Position numbers and translations under genes: made by a program
In this document: in pieces, positions 36,110-48,322 of the stretch
How the letters are laid out: each line of letters opens with the position of its first letter
Position numbering within the stretch: position 1 is the stretch's first letter
Source: Ceratothoa steindachneri
Taxonomy: Eukaryota; Arthropoda; Malacostraca; Isopoda; Cymothoidae
Reading direction: 5' to 3'
NCBI GenBank assembly: GCA_963969495.1
Contig: OZ018329.1
Coordinates: forward strand, 69,242,160 to 69,306,159
DNA: 64,000 nucleotides
The notes under the pieces: model-generated
Told to the model about the DNA's origin: nothing
Databases searched by the model: none
What the model saw: the letters and a program-made list of their open reading frames with translations, nothing else

Positions 36110-36302
36110 TCGATGGCTTCAGTCCTCATATCAAGTTGCTGTGTTGCTGCTTATCAAGCGGACATCAGCCAGGGCAAGCTTCAACTTCCCACCATGTGAT
36201 GCCCAATCACGGTGGCAACCTCCCTAGTAAATAGTTTCAGCTTAAAAATAATCCGAACGGATTGCCGGGCAAGCACGCTAACCACTATATCAGCCGGGAG
36301 GC
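36110..36302 (-). mobile_element. tRNA-derived SINE
   Basis: Read from 36302 on the minus strand, it begins GCCTCCCGGCTGATATAGTGG, then TTAGCGTGCTTGCCCGGCAAT. This is a tRNA-like head with an A-box-like TGATATAGTGGTTAGCG (RNA polymerase III promoter). A weaker B-box-like 'ccgttcggatt' follows about 30 bp on. The body continues about 120 bp to near 36110. It is not a functional tRNA, because no clover-leaf closes. It lies about 310 bp downstream of the cadherin exon, on the same strand. Confidence 0.6.
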
Positions 36303-36615
36303 TATAGGGGAGACGAAATATATATTTTTCAACTGCACAAAACACATTTACCAAAATGAGTACTATTTATTTGAACTTAAAATACAATTAAATAGATGTA
36401 ACCAAGCGCCTCAAAATTGTATATGACAAAAGAGAATTCATTGGTTAAAAGAAATGGAATCCCAGATTCGGGCATCGAGGTGCTCACTTTTAGTGGCACC
36501 TGAGAGATAATTAATAGAATAGATCAGAATTGAACATTATGAAAACAGATTTCAATCGACTCCTGATATCATTTCTTAATTTAATATGCATATTTGATAA
36601 ATGTGCAATACTTAC

Positions 36616-36791
36616 CCGACAGGAGAATTGGTTTTCACGATCCGGATCGTTTATCGGGGCATCAACGAGGACTTTCGGTTCGGGCCGCTGGAAGCCGAAG
36701 GTTTCCTCCACTCGAGCTACACGCTCCTCTCGAGCAAACCTCGGAGGATTGTCGTTTGCGTCTAGGACGTCTACAAGCACAGTCGCTGTCC
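36616..36791 (-). CDS. Internal exon of a cadherin-repeat protein
   Basis: The minus strand has an acceptor 'ctctcgatgtag' up to 36792 and a donor 'GTAAGT' starting at 36615. The 176-bp exon between them is open without a stop and encodes 58 whole codons after a split first codon (phase: 2 bases then 174). The reading TATVLVDVLDANDNPPRF holds the cadherin inter-domain calcium motif DANDNPP. The exon continues with EERVARVEETF and ends DAPINDPDRENQFSCR, where the DPD-type calcium motif of the next domain sits. So it covers the end of one cadherin repeat and the first half of the next. Known for the family: extracellular calcium-dependent adhesion proteins. Which cadherin this is cannot be decided. 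No neighbouring exon was recognised, so the flanking introns must be long. Confidence 0.8.
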
Positions 36792-37009
36792 CTACATCGA
36801 GAGGAAAGAGCATCAGATAAGCTAAGGAATTTGGGTTTTTTGCTATCTCTGTTTCTAGTGAGAAACTTATTAATCTTAAGTAATTGTAGATCGGTGGTAT
36901 AACCCGTACCATTAAAAAACACTTTTTTCGCCCCTGTCACGACTTATCACTTTCTCACTCTTCTCTGCTCGTCTATTTTGCGATCATGACTATCAACTAG
37001 TTAGCTAGC

Positions 37010-37050
37010 TAAAAGGCTAGCTAACTCTATAATTATCTCTATTGAAGTAT
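37010..37050. repeat. Short perfect-like palindrome
   Basis: 'gttagctagctaaaaggctagctaac' can form a hairpin with an 11-bp stem or so. It could be chance or the core of a small element. Confidence 0.4.
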
Positions 37051-37059
37051 GTATGTATT

Positions 37060-38265
37060 AACCTGACAAACATTGGCTCTTAGTGCATCATATAAGAAGA
37101 ATGACGCAGTTTTTAGCAAAGGTTTTAACGAATATAATTTTTAATTAGAATATACGTTTCGGAAGGAGCTGACTTCCATCATCAAGAATAATAAGAGAAA
37201 TGCTAAAAGGTTACACTTTATATATCAGCCGTAAAAGAAAACAAACAAAAAGGAGGGCGGGATAGAATTTTGAAAAGATATTACGTTATAAATATAACTA
37301 AATATATATACAATGCCGATACATATGCAAATAAACATACATGTAAGAAAAAATGGGGACTATAAATCAGAAGCTTCGCTGAATTCTAATTTTGCGGTTA
37401 TGTGCTGAAAAATGTTTGGAAAGGGTTGACCTTGAATGTTCTTATCAGGAGAGAAACCTTTGTACCATTCATTAACTCTTGCAAAAATGTTTGTCCGTAT
37501 GAAATGGGTTCTTCTTCCCCGAGAAGAACCTTTATTGCCAACCTCTCCAACCATGTTCCGCAGATAACAGCAAAATTATAATTCAGCGAAGCACCTGATC
37601 ATCATTTTCCATATTTAATGCATGGATCTGTATTTACATTTGGATGTTTATGAAAAATGTATATATAGGTATTAGTAAAAATATTCATCTTTAGATGCGA
37701 TGGTAATCAGAAAATACCCTTGGGTTTGCCTTTATTTGAACTAAAATCGTTTCCTCCGAGACAAGAAGGCAAAATTAAGGCTCTGCATCATTCCTGAGTT
37801 CTTGTATGAAAAAATCTGCCGTCGCATCCCTCTCTTTTCCCTTCGCCAACATCGATCCGCGAGAGCGTTTCCTGGTATTGAGCTATAGGCTTTAAACCAA
37901 CCAATAAATAGCCTGTGGTAAAGAACTACGTTCACTACTAGCTCGTTACCCTGATGAAGGCTCCTCCCCAGATGAGACAATCATACATCTCATCTCTCTA
38001 GAACGTCATGAGCGCAAGAACAAATGCACTTCTCTCAGGGAGGCCCTCATTCTTTCCAGAATTCTGAAGCAATTTACTCGTCAGTAGTTTATTATTGAAC
38101 ACATGAAACGCGCAAGGACGCACTACGGATTCCAAAAGGTTGATTTTTAGAACTAAACTCACCTTAATATTCATGTTTCGTTTTCCTTTAGACATAAAAT
38201 ATATATGAATATTATTAGTTAATCTACTGTATTTATTTTGTAATATACGGTAGCATTTTATATTC
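37060..38265. other. No gene; possible Penelope-like leader at 37130-37230
   Basis: 'tatacgtttcggaaggagctgacttccatcatcaag' resembles the non-coding leaders seen with Penelope-like elements. The rest, including the frame at 37360-37554 (minus), is unassigned. Confidence 0.3.
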
Positions 38266-38270
38266 TGTTC
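38266..38270. repeat. Target-site duplication TGTTC (left copy)
   Basis: TGTTC directly before the LTR at 38271. The same five bases follow the other LTR at 49330-49334. Five-base duplications are normal for Gypsy-type integration. Confidence 0.85.
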
Positions 38271-39235
38271 TGTCGTAGGATCAGGTAGTTCTTCCTGACC
38301 TTTGTTGCCCTTCCTAGACGTGAGGGAAGGAGGCGACAAACAAATATAAGGAATGTATCCCTCTTAAGTACGTGGGAATTAAAGACGAGTGCAAATTCTA
38401 ATATTAGCCGACTTGTATACTACTTCAACAGGCTTCGAATGGTTATAGGATATAAACAAGTAAAATGAAATAGTCTTTAATACTATACAAACAACAAATG
38501 AGATTAACAAGAATGATACAATTTGATAATTACGTTAATCGTTCGGCAAATAAAAATTAAGTAGAATTTCTAAAGAATGATATTGTCTGAGACGTACGAG
38601 GCACAATAATTACCCGAGAGGGATCGAAAGGAAACTATGAAGTGGGTCTTGAGGTCGGAGAGAATCAAGCCTCTTCGAGGATAAAAAGAAAATGTAATGG
38701 CTTACGATTTTATGGAGGAGATCTCAAGTATTCGCTCGTTGGAGTATTCTTCTCAAGGAAGAGTAGCTAAGCGCGTTATTCTTGACTGAATTCTTCGTCC
38801 TTGACCTCCCTCGTTCCGAATAATGGTTTCTGCGTGCCCGCACTAAGGGTACCGGGATGTTGCTCGAGAATTGCGCATCGTCCTTGGATGATTCCAATGA
38901 CCTCTCAAGATGCTGCGTGAGTGCTGAGTGAGCACTGCATGAATCTTTCTTGCGTGAAAGCGGCGTGGATAATGCTTGCGTCCTGAATAGTCTGAGAATA
39001 TATACGAATGCGCCGGAAGCTCTTTTGTTTGCCGACATAAGCCATTCAAACTCTGTCCCAACGACACTGCGGCGATGGTTTTCGCGTCATATGGCTAAAT
39101 GGTGTCCTGGCTCCAGTCGGACTTCGATCACGCTCAGGAAGTTTACCAAAATGTTCCGATGGAATATTCTTCGTCCGTGTAATACTCCTTTTTCTCTTTA
39201 TCTGCGCGACTCGCTATCTCTCTCTCTCTCTTACA
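38271..39235 (-). repeat. 3' LTR of the outer Gypsy element
   Basis: Begins TGTAAGAGAG (at 39235, minus strand) and ends CCTACGACA (at 38271). It is co-linear with the LTRs at 48323-49329, 40889-41868 and 46030-46986. The polypurine tract 'ttaagggggaagtaga' stands just outside at 39236-39255. Confidence 0.9.
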
Positions 39236-39569
39236 TCTACTTCCCCCTTAACATGGAACTTCTGGGAGAAGTGACGTCTCGGGGAAATAAATAAATAAAG
39301 GTATGCAATACCTCGCGTCACAAAAATGAAAGAGTAAAAAATATATACGCAGTCTTAACTCCAAAAAAATCGCATCACAAATAAAATACTAATGGGATAC
39401 TCGGTAAAAAAATAAAAAAAGAAATACAAAATAAATCATGTAAAAAATAAATACCTAGAGACTCGAACAATGTACATGGATTGACTATTATCAAAAAGCA
39501 CTAATCTAAAACAATCAGGCTCATAAATACTGAGCTTTCACAAGAGGGCAAGGCTGCCTCGGTTAAAAA

Positions 39570-40190
39570 ATAATGGGTAGCGTTTATTTACAAATGGAGT
39601 TCATATTTGAGACCGAAATTTATTCAGACATATTTACAAGAAAATTAAATAGTAGGCTCATGATTAATTTGGAAAGGAATCTACAGGATTTCGGCTCAGA
39701 CTATCGGCTATACAATTCTAGGAACCTTATTTTAAATTGGAATTATTGGAGGAATAAGCCCCAACACATTCATCTTCTATTATGGTTTTCGATGGTCCTA
39801 AGGTACGACAAAGGTTTATGGTCAGTCTTGATCACGAATTTCTTTCCTATCAGATACATTTTTAAATTGTATAATTCCTCCCCATGTGGGAACAATGGCT
39901 CCTTTCTCAATCACTGCGTAGTTCTTTCCACGCAGTAATAATTTCCTGCTAGCGTACGCTATGGGAAAACGCTCGTTATTAGGTCCGTATTGAACCAATG
40001 CGCACCCCATACCGTCATTGTTGGCATCCATCCCAATGCCAAATGGTTCGACTGGATTAAGCAATCGTACTATCGGGGCGGATGAGAGGTTACCCTTAAG
40101 CTCCTTGAAACTAACGATGGATGACGGGGTCGATACGAGTTGCGGGGTGACTTCTTCTTCAAGAGTTCGCACAGTGGAGCGCAAAGGGCG
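39570..40190 (-). pseudogene. RNase H domain of the outer Gypsy element
   Basis: The minus strand reads FKELKGNLSSAPIVRLLNP, then PFGIGMDANNDGMGCALVQ with a catalytic Asp in the usual 'TDAS..GiGavL' site. FPIAYASRKLLLRGKNYAVI and EKGAIVPTW follow, with a catalytic Glu. The frame 40184-39822 stays open for 120 codons. Downstream pieces (ending about 39570) match the inner copy at 45430-45600. No integrase follows; the LTR comes next. Confidence 0.85.
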
Positions 40191-40199
40191 GACAAATTT

Positions 40200-40888
40200 G
40201 GGATTAAACCCTGATAAAGGGAGGCAGAGCCCATAAATGACCTTAGTTGACTTTTGTTTACGGGCAGCGGCATTTGTACAAATGGCTCGGAGATTATCTT
40301 TAACGCGGAGCGAAAGGAAATCAATTTACAACCCTATGGATTCTTACGTTTTGTTGTGAGCCTTAGTCCACAGATGACGAAGGGACTCACATTCCTTCTG
40401 CTTTTTATTAAAATCCTTGTTGACGATGTTGCCATGATCCGAAGCAACGAGGGTTTCCAGGGGAGCGGGCGCTTCAAATTCTTCTTTCGCCTGAGAGTGG
40501 GTGGTCACTGGATGAGCCGCCGGGGTGGTGAGGAAACTTTGGGGCTCTGATAAATCGAAACGGCGCAAAACTTTATGTTGCTTTCACTACTTCAGCCCAG
40601 CTAGTAAAATAGGCACAGCTAATATGGCCCTTCACGATTGGGAAATGATTAGCGCGTCCCAAGTACTCATGGACGATGGCGAATCGATCATGATCCAGGG
40701 CTACCGGTGGAAGTAGCTTATCCGACACGTGCACCCTGTATCTCGGACAAGGGTGGAGATACGGCAGCCGTTTACCATACCTGTCTCGAATTGAAGGCCC
40801 CAGGGTTAATTTTATTAATAAAAAGTTCACAACAGACGACGGCATTCCTGGGGAACGCTGACGAACGGAATTAGAAGATAATGGTCGG
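40200..40888 (-). pseudogene. End of gag, protease, linker and RT tail of the outer Gypsy element
   Basis: Just after the nested insert, gag resumes and is cut by a deletion removing its zinc knuckle (compare 43555-43706). The protease has the active-site reading LVRDTGC (about 40735-40755) and YLGRANHFPIVKGHISCAYF. A linker with KKQKECESLRHLWTKA follows (about 40350-40400). Then the sequence jumps to FVQMPLPVNKSQLRSFMGSA (about 40220-40280), the segment after the RT thumb. So the RT palm and fingers are missing. Confidence 0.75.
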
Positions 40889-41868
40889 TATCAGAGAGAG
40901 AGAGAGAGACGCGCAGATAAAGAGACAAGTAGTATCTCACGGACAAAGAACATTCCATCGGGACCTTTTGGTAAACTTCCGGAGCGATATCGAAGTCAGA
41001 TTGGAGCCGGGACACCATTGAGCGATATGGCGCTAAAACAATCACCGCCGTTTCTTTGAGACAGATTCGGGATCGCTGCCGTCGGTGAACAAAAGAGCTT
41101 CAGGCGTAGTCGTATATATTCCCCAGCCTTGGAATGATCAAATGAGTATTCTCAGAGCATTCTGGACGCGAACTGTATCTACGTCGCTTCACGTAGTGCT
41201 CACTGAGTACTCTCACAGTACTCACGCAGCATCTTGAGAGGTCATGGGAATCATCCAAAGACGACACACAATCTTTGAGCGATAATCCGGCACCCTTAGG
41301 GTTTGCAGGCAGAAAAGATTAACCTTAATGACGGAGGTCATGGACGAATGACTAATCAAGAACAACGTGCTTAGCTCCACTATCAGAGAATAATACTCAC
41401 CCGAGTGAATACTCGAGGTCTCATCCAGGAAATCGTAAGCCATTACATTTTCTTTTTCATCGTCGAAGAGGCGTAGCGATCTCCGACCGCAAGGCTTACT
41501 CGTATTCTCCCCCCGATCCCTCTCTGTTAATTATTGTGCCTCGTACGGATCAGATAATATCATTATTTGTAAATTCATTTCAATTTTGATTCCCTGGACG
41601 ATTAATTTAATAATTAATGTATACCATGCTTGTTAATCTCATTAGTTGTTTATATAGTATTAAATTTTTTTTTTTTACTTGTTTATATACTATAATCACC
41701 CGTAGCCTGTTGAAATAATATCCAAGTCGGCCAATATTAAAATTTGCACTCGACATTAAATCCCACGTACTTCAAAAAGGAATCAGTCCCAAATTTGTTT
41801 GTCGCCTCCTTCCCCACACGTCGAGGGAGGGCAGCCAAGGATAGAAAGGACTAACTGATCATACGAGA
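40889..41868 (+). repeat. 5' LTR of the inner Gypsy element
   Basis: Starts TATCAGAGAG (usual TGTCAGAG in the other copies) and ends ATACGAGA. It contains 'gtcgtatatattccccagcc' at about 41108, a possible TATA-type promoter region shared with the other LTRs. Confidence 0.85.
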
Positions 41869-41874
41869 TATTAG

Positions 41875-42117
<243 letters not shown>

Positions 42118-42499
42118 TTACATTATTAATCTGGTGTCTGGTTTAAACGGTCGTTAAAAAGGTTTCTTTTAAAAGGCTTCTAAAATTGTTGATTTTAGGA
42201 TATCAAGGAAACATTTATTCTCTTATTTATATTACTTTTAAATTTAGATACACAATCATTAAATATTTAATTGTATTTGTCAATTTTATTTTGGCGTGTG
42301 TAAAAGGGTCAACATCAGGGCTTGTTCGCCAATCAGATAGTTCGCATTGTGCGAATTAAGATAATTTTTTGCGTTTTGGGGGTGGGGGGCGTTATGGTGG
42401 GTCACGTTAAATCTATTTTTCACTTTCACGATGCTTATCAGTGCATAAAATGCAGTTTCAACAAACCCGCTATAGTCTCTCGTGGTTGCGATTTTTTTT

Positions 42500-43700
42500 T
42501 TAGCAAACCGACAAAAAATCCTGTCATCGTTCGAGGTTTTCAAATAAGAGGGAGAATCTCTGGGTTTAACGGGGAAAGACCTAATGTCTTACATCCAAGA
42601 GGAAGAGAGGGCGGCTAGAGAAGAAAGAAAAGAAAGAGACAGAAAAGAGAAAGAAAAAGAACATAGAAGAGAAAGGGAAGAAAGAGAAAGAGAAAGAGAA
42701 AAAGAACATAAAGAGAAGAAAGAGAAGAAAGAAGAGAAAGAGAAGAAAGGGAGAGAATTGGAGTACATGAATTAGAGATCATGAGGACGAGAAATTAGCC
42801 CCGTTATATCACTTCGGGGCCCATAATTCAACAACCTACATCCGTACCTGTGTTTAAAGTGGGGGAAGACTTTGCCTCGTTATTGACCCACTTCGAGAAA
42901 ATCTTCTATGTAAACCACTGGGATATAAAATCGAAGGGCGTAGTTAAATGGTTGCCCCCTTTAAACACCTACCTGAGGTAAATTTTTATTTATTCCCTCT
43001 CGTCTGAGGCCACAATTGACTATTCCACGTTAAAGGCAGAGCTACTCGCTGCCTATAACATGACTTCCGATTTTTATTGTGTTAAGTTCATGCAGTGCCG
43101 AATCCAACCCAATTAAGCATTCAGACAATTCGGGTATACCTTACAAAGGCACCTTGATTTCTGGTTGGACGCCTCAAAAGTGCCCCAGAATTAGGATGCT
43201 ATGATTTATTTCACTCTGAAGGATCAATTTCTGGCTTTGCTTTCATCCGAAATCCGATCATTCATCAAGGACAGAAGATGCACTAATTTCAAGGAGTTGA
43301 TAGAAGAGGCTGGCGTATGTGCCTCCAGTCACAATTGTTACCCTAAAAAAAGGGAAGAAAGTAGAATCATCTTCTCCCAGATCGAAGCTAAAGGAACACA
43401 AATTCCTCCCTTACAACAAAGAAAGCTTTGTCAAGGTAACAGACTAGTCTAAACTGAAACCTGTTCGAACGCCCTTCAAACAAGAAGCTCAACAATTCTC
43501 TTCTAACCAACCTTCGTCAGCGTTTCCCAGGAGGACAGTCGTATGTTATTCATGCGGAATCGAAGGACATGTAAAAACCAATTGTCCTTGGAATTCGTAC
43601 TTGAGGAATTACTTCTCCCATCAGGTGAGTGCCACCCATTCTCAGACCCCGTCTCCACCAGAAAATCCTCTTTCTTCAAGCGAACGAGATCCCGCCAGAC
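42500..43700 (+). pseudogene. Gag of the inner Gypsy element
   Basis: After a frameshift near 42570 the frame 42584-42775 encodes a highly charged Arg/Glu/Lys coiled coil (EEERAAREERKERDRKEKEK). A capsid-like region follows, with FASLLTHFEKIF, then FTLKDQFLALLSSEIRSFI and RCTNFKELIEEAGVC (43201-43330). A zinc knuckle CYSCGIEGHVKTNC lies at 43544-43585 (CX2CX4HX4C). Stops and frame changes occur throughout. The outer copy (47921-47454) preserves the start better. Confidence 0.8.
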
Positions 43701-43744
43701 ACCAGGTGAACTTTTTGTTCAATAAAAGCAACCCTGGAGCCTTC

Positions 43745-44290
43745 AATTCAAAACAGGCACGATAAACGGCTGTCGTATCTCCACCCTCATCCAAGATACA
43801 GGGTGAGGTGTATTGTTGTCTCGGATGAGCTACTTCCACCGGTAGCCCCGGATCACGATTGGTGTGCCATCGTCTATGACTACCTGGGACGTGCTAATTT
43901 TTTCCCCATTGTAAAGTGCCACATTGACTGCGCCTACTTCACTGGCTGGGCAGAAGTAGTGGCAGCATCCATTAAGTTGTGCGTCGTTTTTATTGGGCAG
44001 AGCCACAAAGTTTCCTCACCTCCGGTGGATCAACCAGTGACCAACTACTCTCAGGTGAGACAAGAATTGGAAGCACCAAACCCCCTGGGAACTTTCGGTG
44101 CTTCGGATTATGGCAACATCGTTAACGAGGATTTTACTAAAAGGCAGAAGTACTGTGAGTCCCTTCGCACTCTCTGGACTAAGGCTACAACAAAACGCAA
44201 GGATTACCCACTGGACCCTCTGGGTGTGGTCTCAATTGCATGGTAAAAGCAGGGCGACGATTACCTCTTGCTCATACCAGATGTGATTAA
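43745..44290 (+). pseudogene. Protease and integrase-N-like linker of the inner Gypsy element
   Basis: The reading FKTGTINGCRISTLIQDTG has the aspartic protease active site D-T-G at 43795-43803, immediately followed by a TGA. VVSDELLPPVAPDHDW and VYDYLGRANFFPIVKC follow (from 43818), the rest of a retropepsin-like domain. At about 44120-44260 DFTKRQKYCESLRTLWTKAT and GDDYLLLIPDV resemble the N-terminal approach to a Gypsy integrase zinc domain. The histidine/cysteine core and the D,D,E core are not present. About 80 bp later the RT begins. The integrase reading is an inference. Confidence 0.55.
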
Positions 44291-44379
44291 TTCCTCTTCA
44301 TCAGAGCTCAAAATAATGACCAATTATCATCCCTTCAGAGAACCCATCTCCATCCTACCCTCAATCAATTCATTGACGT

Positions 44380-44960
44380 CATCTCCGACATTCCAGAGCA
44401 CGATATCCAATTAACTACGCAAGAGGTTATTAGGTCCAAGCCCTACCCTTTGTCCGTTCATTTAAGGGAAGGATTGAATACCGAAGTTAAAAAATTGTAA
44501 AAGTTACAGATAATTGAACCCTTCAAATCAGATTATTGTTCTCGGTTGTAATAGTAAAGAAAACTTATAATTCGTACAGAATGTTTATTGATTTTAGAAT
44601 GCTAAACGCTGTCACCGTATTCGACGCCGAGCCTATTCCCTTGATCGACCTAAATCTTCATTTGTTCGAGAAGGCGACGTATATTACCGAATTTGATCTG
44701 TGTAAGGTCTATTACCAGATACCATTCAGGGGACAGGTAAAAAGGTACACTGCGCTCCCGACCAAAAAGATATTAATGCAGTTTCGTCGGTTTTACTTCT
44801 GTTTCGTTACCCCTTGCAGTAATTACAATCGGATTTTAAATATACTATCACACGTGTCCTTCTACTTTCATAGCATTTACGTGGCTACTAATGATTGAGA
44901 ACAGCACTTGACGCTCTTGAAGATCTACTGTAAAGGCTAAGGGACCATAATGTCACCATC
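44380..44960 (+). pseudogene. Reverse transcriptase of the inner Gypsy element
   Basis: HDIQLTTQEVIRSKPYPLSV precedes the classical RT start. KLQIIEPFKSDYCS and VVIVKKTYNSYRMFIDFRML follow, then YITEFDLCKVYYQIPF (first catalytic Asp in FDL). The YxDD site reads YVATND (about 44878-44895), so both catalytic Asp are disturbed. HNVTIGPSKCPFAF (about 44950-44990) ends the palm/thumb. The frame 44536-44898 is open for 120 codons. It is inactive. Confidence 0.85.
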
Positions 44961-44989
44961 GGCCCGAGCAAATGTCCTTTTGCCTTCAA

Positions 44990-45600
44990 TACCATCAATC
45001 ACCTAGGCTTCCAGATAGGGAAATATTAATTGTCCCCTCAGAAGGATAAGATTCAAGCAATAGTAATAATGCCGCTGCCCATAGCCAAGAGGCAAAGTCT
45101 TTTATGTGCTCCGCCTCCTTTTATAGGCGATTTATCCGAAATTTTGCCGCCCTTTCCGCTCCTCTCTGTGACCTCCTGAAGAAGTAGTCCCCAGCGTCAC
45201 TCGTATGGACACCGTCATCCATCGCCAGTTTCAAGCAGCTTAAGAGGGAACTCACGTCGGCCCCGATATTACGATTGCTTAATCCCACCGAACCATTTGG
45301 CATTAAGACGGATGCCAGCAATAACGCTATAGGGTGCGTATTGGTTTCCCCATAGCGTACGCTAGCCGGAAATTATTACCGCTTGAAAAAAACTGAAAAG
45401 TGAATGGAGATTTAGAAAATTTAAAAGGTATTTGATAGGAAAGGAATTCGTGATCGAGACTAACATAAACCTTTGTCGTACCTTAGGAGCTTATTTCTTG
45501 AAGAATTCCAATTTTATATTATGTATTTAAAAGGCTCCGAGAATTGTATAGCCGATAGTCTGAACCGAAATCCTGTAGATTCCTCTTCCAATGAATCTTG
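44990..45600 (+). pseudogene. RT connection and RNase H of the inner Gypsy element
   Basis: INHLGFQIG and IVIMPLPIAKRQSLL lead into a degraded RNase H: FGIKTDASNN-like reading at about 45300-45330 keeps the catalytic Asp. The 'ASRKLL' region is decayed. FVIETNINLC and IADSLNRNP-like pieces close the domain near 45595. A 3' UTR of about 410 bp and the polypurine tract follow, with no integrase. Confidence 0.7.
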
Positions 45601-46029
45601 AGCCTAGAATTTTTATTATCTTGTAAATATAGCTGAATAAATTTCGGTCTCAAATATGAACCACTTTTTTTGGTAAATATACCCTACCTATTAGTTTGTA
45701 AAAGAGGCAAAGATGCCCTTCTGAAAACTCAGTATTTATAAGTCTGATTGTTGTAAATTAGTCCTTTTCGATTATAGTCATTCTATGGACATTGTTTTAG
45801 CCTCTAGGTATTTATTTTGCGTATTTATTTGGTAATATTTTTTAGATATTTATCATGTGGCCCATTGCTATTTTCTCAGTGATGCTAATTTAATATTTTT
45901 GTGAGATTCTGTATTCCTTTTTGACTTAGGGCTGCGAATATTTTGTGACGCAAGGTTTTTTACACTTTTATTTATTTATTTCTCGAGATGTCACTTCTCT
46001 CGGAAGTTCCATCTTAAGAGGGGTGGAGA

Positions 46030-46986
<957 letters not shown>

Positions 46987-47921
46987 GTCTGGCTTCTTGG
47001 TTGATGGGCGTTCCAACATTTTTACTTTTAGAGTGGCCTGTTACCTTGAAAAACCTTTCTTTGTTGTGAGTAACGAATTTGTGCTTCTTCATCTGCGGTT
47101 TGGGACAAGATATTTCTACTTTCATCTCTTTTTTAGTGTAACAGTTGTGACTAGCGGCATATACGTCATACTCTTATATGCATTTCTTGAAGCGATGCAT
47201 CTTCTGCCCTTGATGAAGGATCGGATTTCGAATGGAATCGATAACAGAAATTGGCCCTTGTGGATAAAATCAATCATAGCATCGTAATCCAGGGCATTTT
47301 TGAGGCGTCCAACCAGAAATTAAAGTGTTTTTTTAAGATGTAACAGAACTGTCTAAATGTTTGATTGGGTTGGATTCGGCACTGCCTGAAATTAATACGA
47401 TAAAAATTGTGAGTTATGTTATAAGAAGCGAGTAGCTCGGCCTTTAACGTGGACTAGTCAATGGTTGCCTCAGACGGGAGATAAATAAAAATATCCCTCA
47501 GGTGGGTGTTCATAAGGGGCAACACTTTAGCTACACCGTCTGATTTTATATCCCAATGGTTTACCTCTAAGATCTTTTCGAAGTGGGTCAAGTATGAGGA
47601 AAAGTCTCCCCCTTCTTCAAACACATTCAAGTTTACTGATGTAGGTTGTTGGGCTCCGGGCCCCGTAGTGATGGATAAGGCCTTATTTCTCGCCCTCCTC
47701 ATCTCTAATTCATGTACTCGAATTCTGTCTTTTTTTAATCTTTTTATTTCTTTCCCTTCTCTGCCTCTTTCTCTTCTTTCTTCTCTCGCCGTCCTCTCTT
47801 TTTCCTGGTTGTAAGACACTAGGTTTTTCCCCGTTAAACCCAGAGATTCTCCCTGTGCTTTGAAAATATCGAACGACGACATGATGTCTTTCCGGTTCAC
47901 ACACAAAAATCTCGCATACAC
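46987..47921 (-). pseudogene. Gag (5' part) of the outer Gypsy element
   Basis: The minus-strand frame 47921-47454 is open for 155 codons. SSFDIFKAQGESLGLTGKNL begins the shared Gag start (an internal Met lies at 47882), followed by an Arg/Glu/Lys-rich coil (REERRERGREGKE). A capsid-like region follows, with DFSSYLTHFEKILEVNHWDI and LPLMNTHLRDIFIYLP. Further pieces continue to 46990, where the inner element interrupts it. It is the best preserved gag start in the family here. Confidence 0.8.
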
Positions 47922-48250
47922 GAGCGACTGTAGCGGATTTGTTGAACCTGAATTTTATGCAGTTAGAATCACCGCGAAAGTGCAAAAATGGATTTAATGT
48001 GAGATAAAAAAAACGCACACCCCATGGGAACTATGGATTGGCGAACAAGACCCGCCGTCGACCCTTTTACGCACGCCAAAATAAAACTGAAAAATAAAAT
48101 TAAATATTTACCGATCGTGTATCTAATTTGCAACTATTTAATAAGAGAATTATTGTTTCCTTGATATCTTAAACCACTAATTTTAGAAGCCTTTTAAAAG
48201 AAACCTTTTTAACGACTCTTTAAACCTGACACCAGATAAAATAATAAAAG

Positions 48251-48251
<1 letters not shown>

Positions 48252-48320
<69 letters not shown>
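48252..48320. repeat. (TA)n microsatellite in the leader of the outer Gypsy element
   Basis: TA run next to the 5' LTR of the minus-strand element, in the same relative place as the run at 41877-42117. Confidence 0.95.

Positions 48321-48322
<2 letters not shown>

Noticed and set aside
36230..36302. Functional tRNA gene
   Set aside because: The head has an A-box-like region but no closing clover-leaf, and a SINE body follows.
36662..36940. Long frames on both strands over the cadherin exon (36530-36902 plus, 36662-36940 minus)
   Set aside because: They are shadows of the cadherin exon, whose frame and splice sites are convincing.
47506..47814. 102-codon plus frame
   Set aside because: It is antisense to the outer Gypsy gag.
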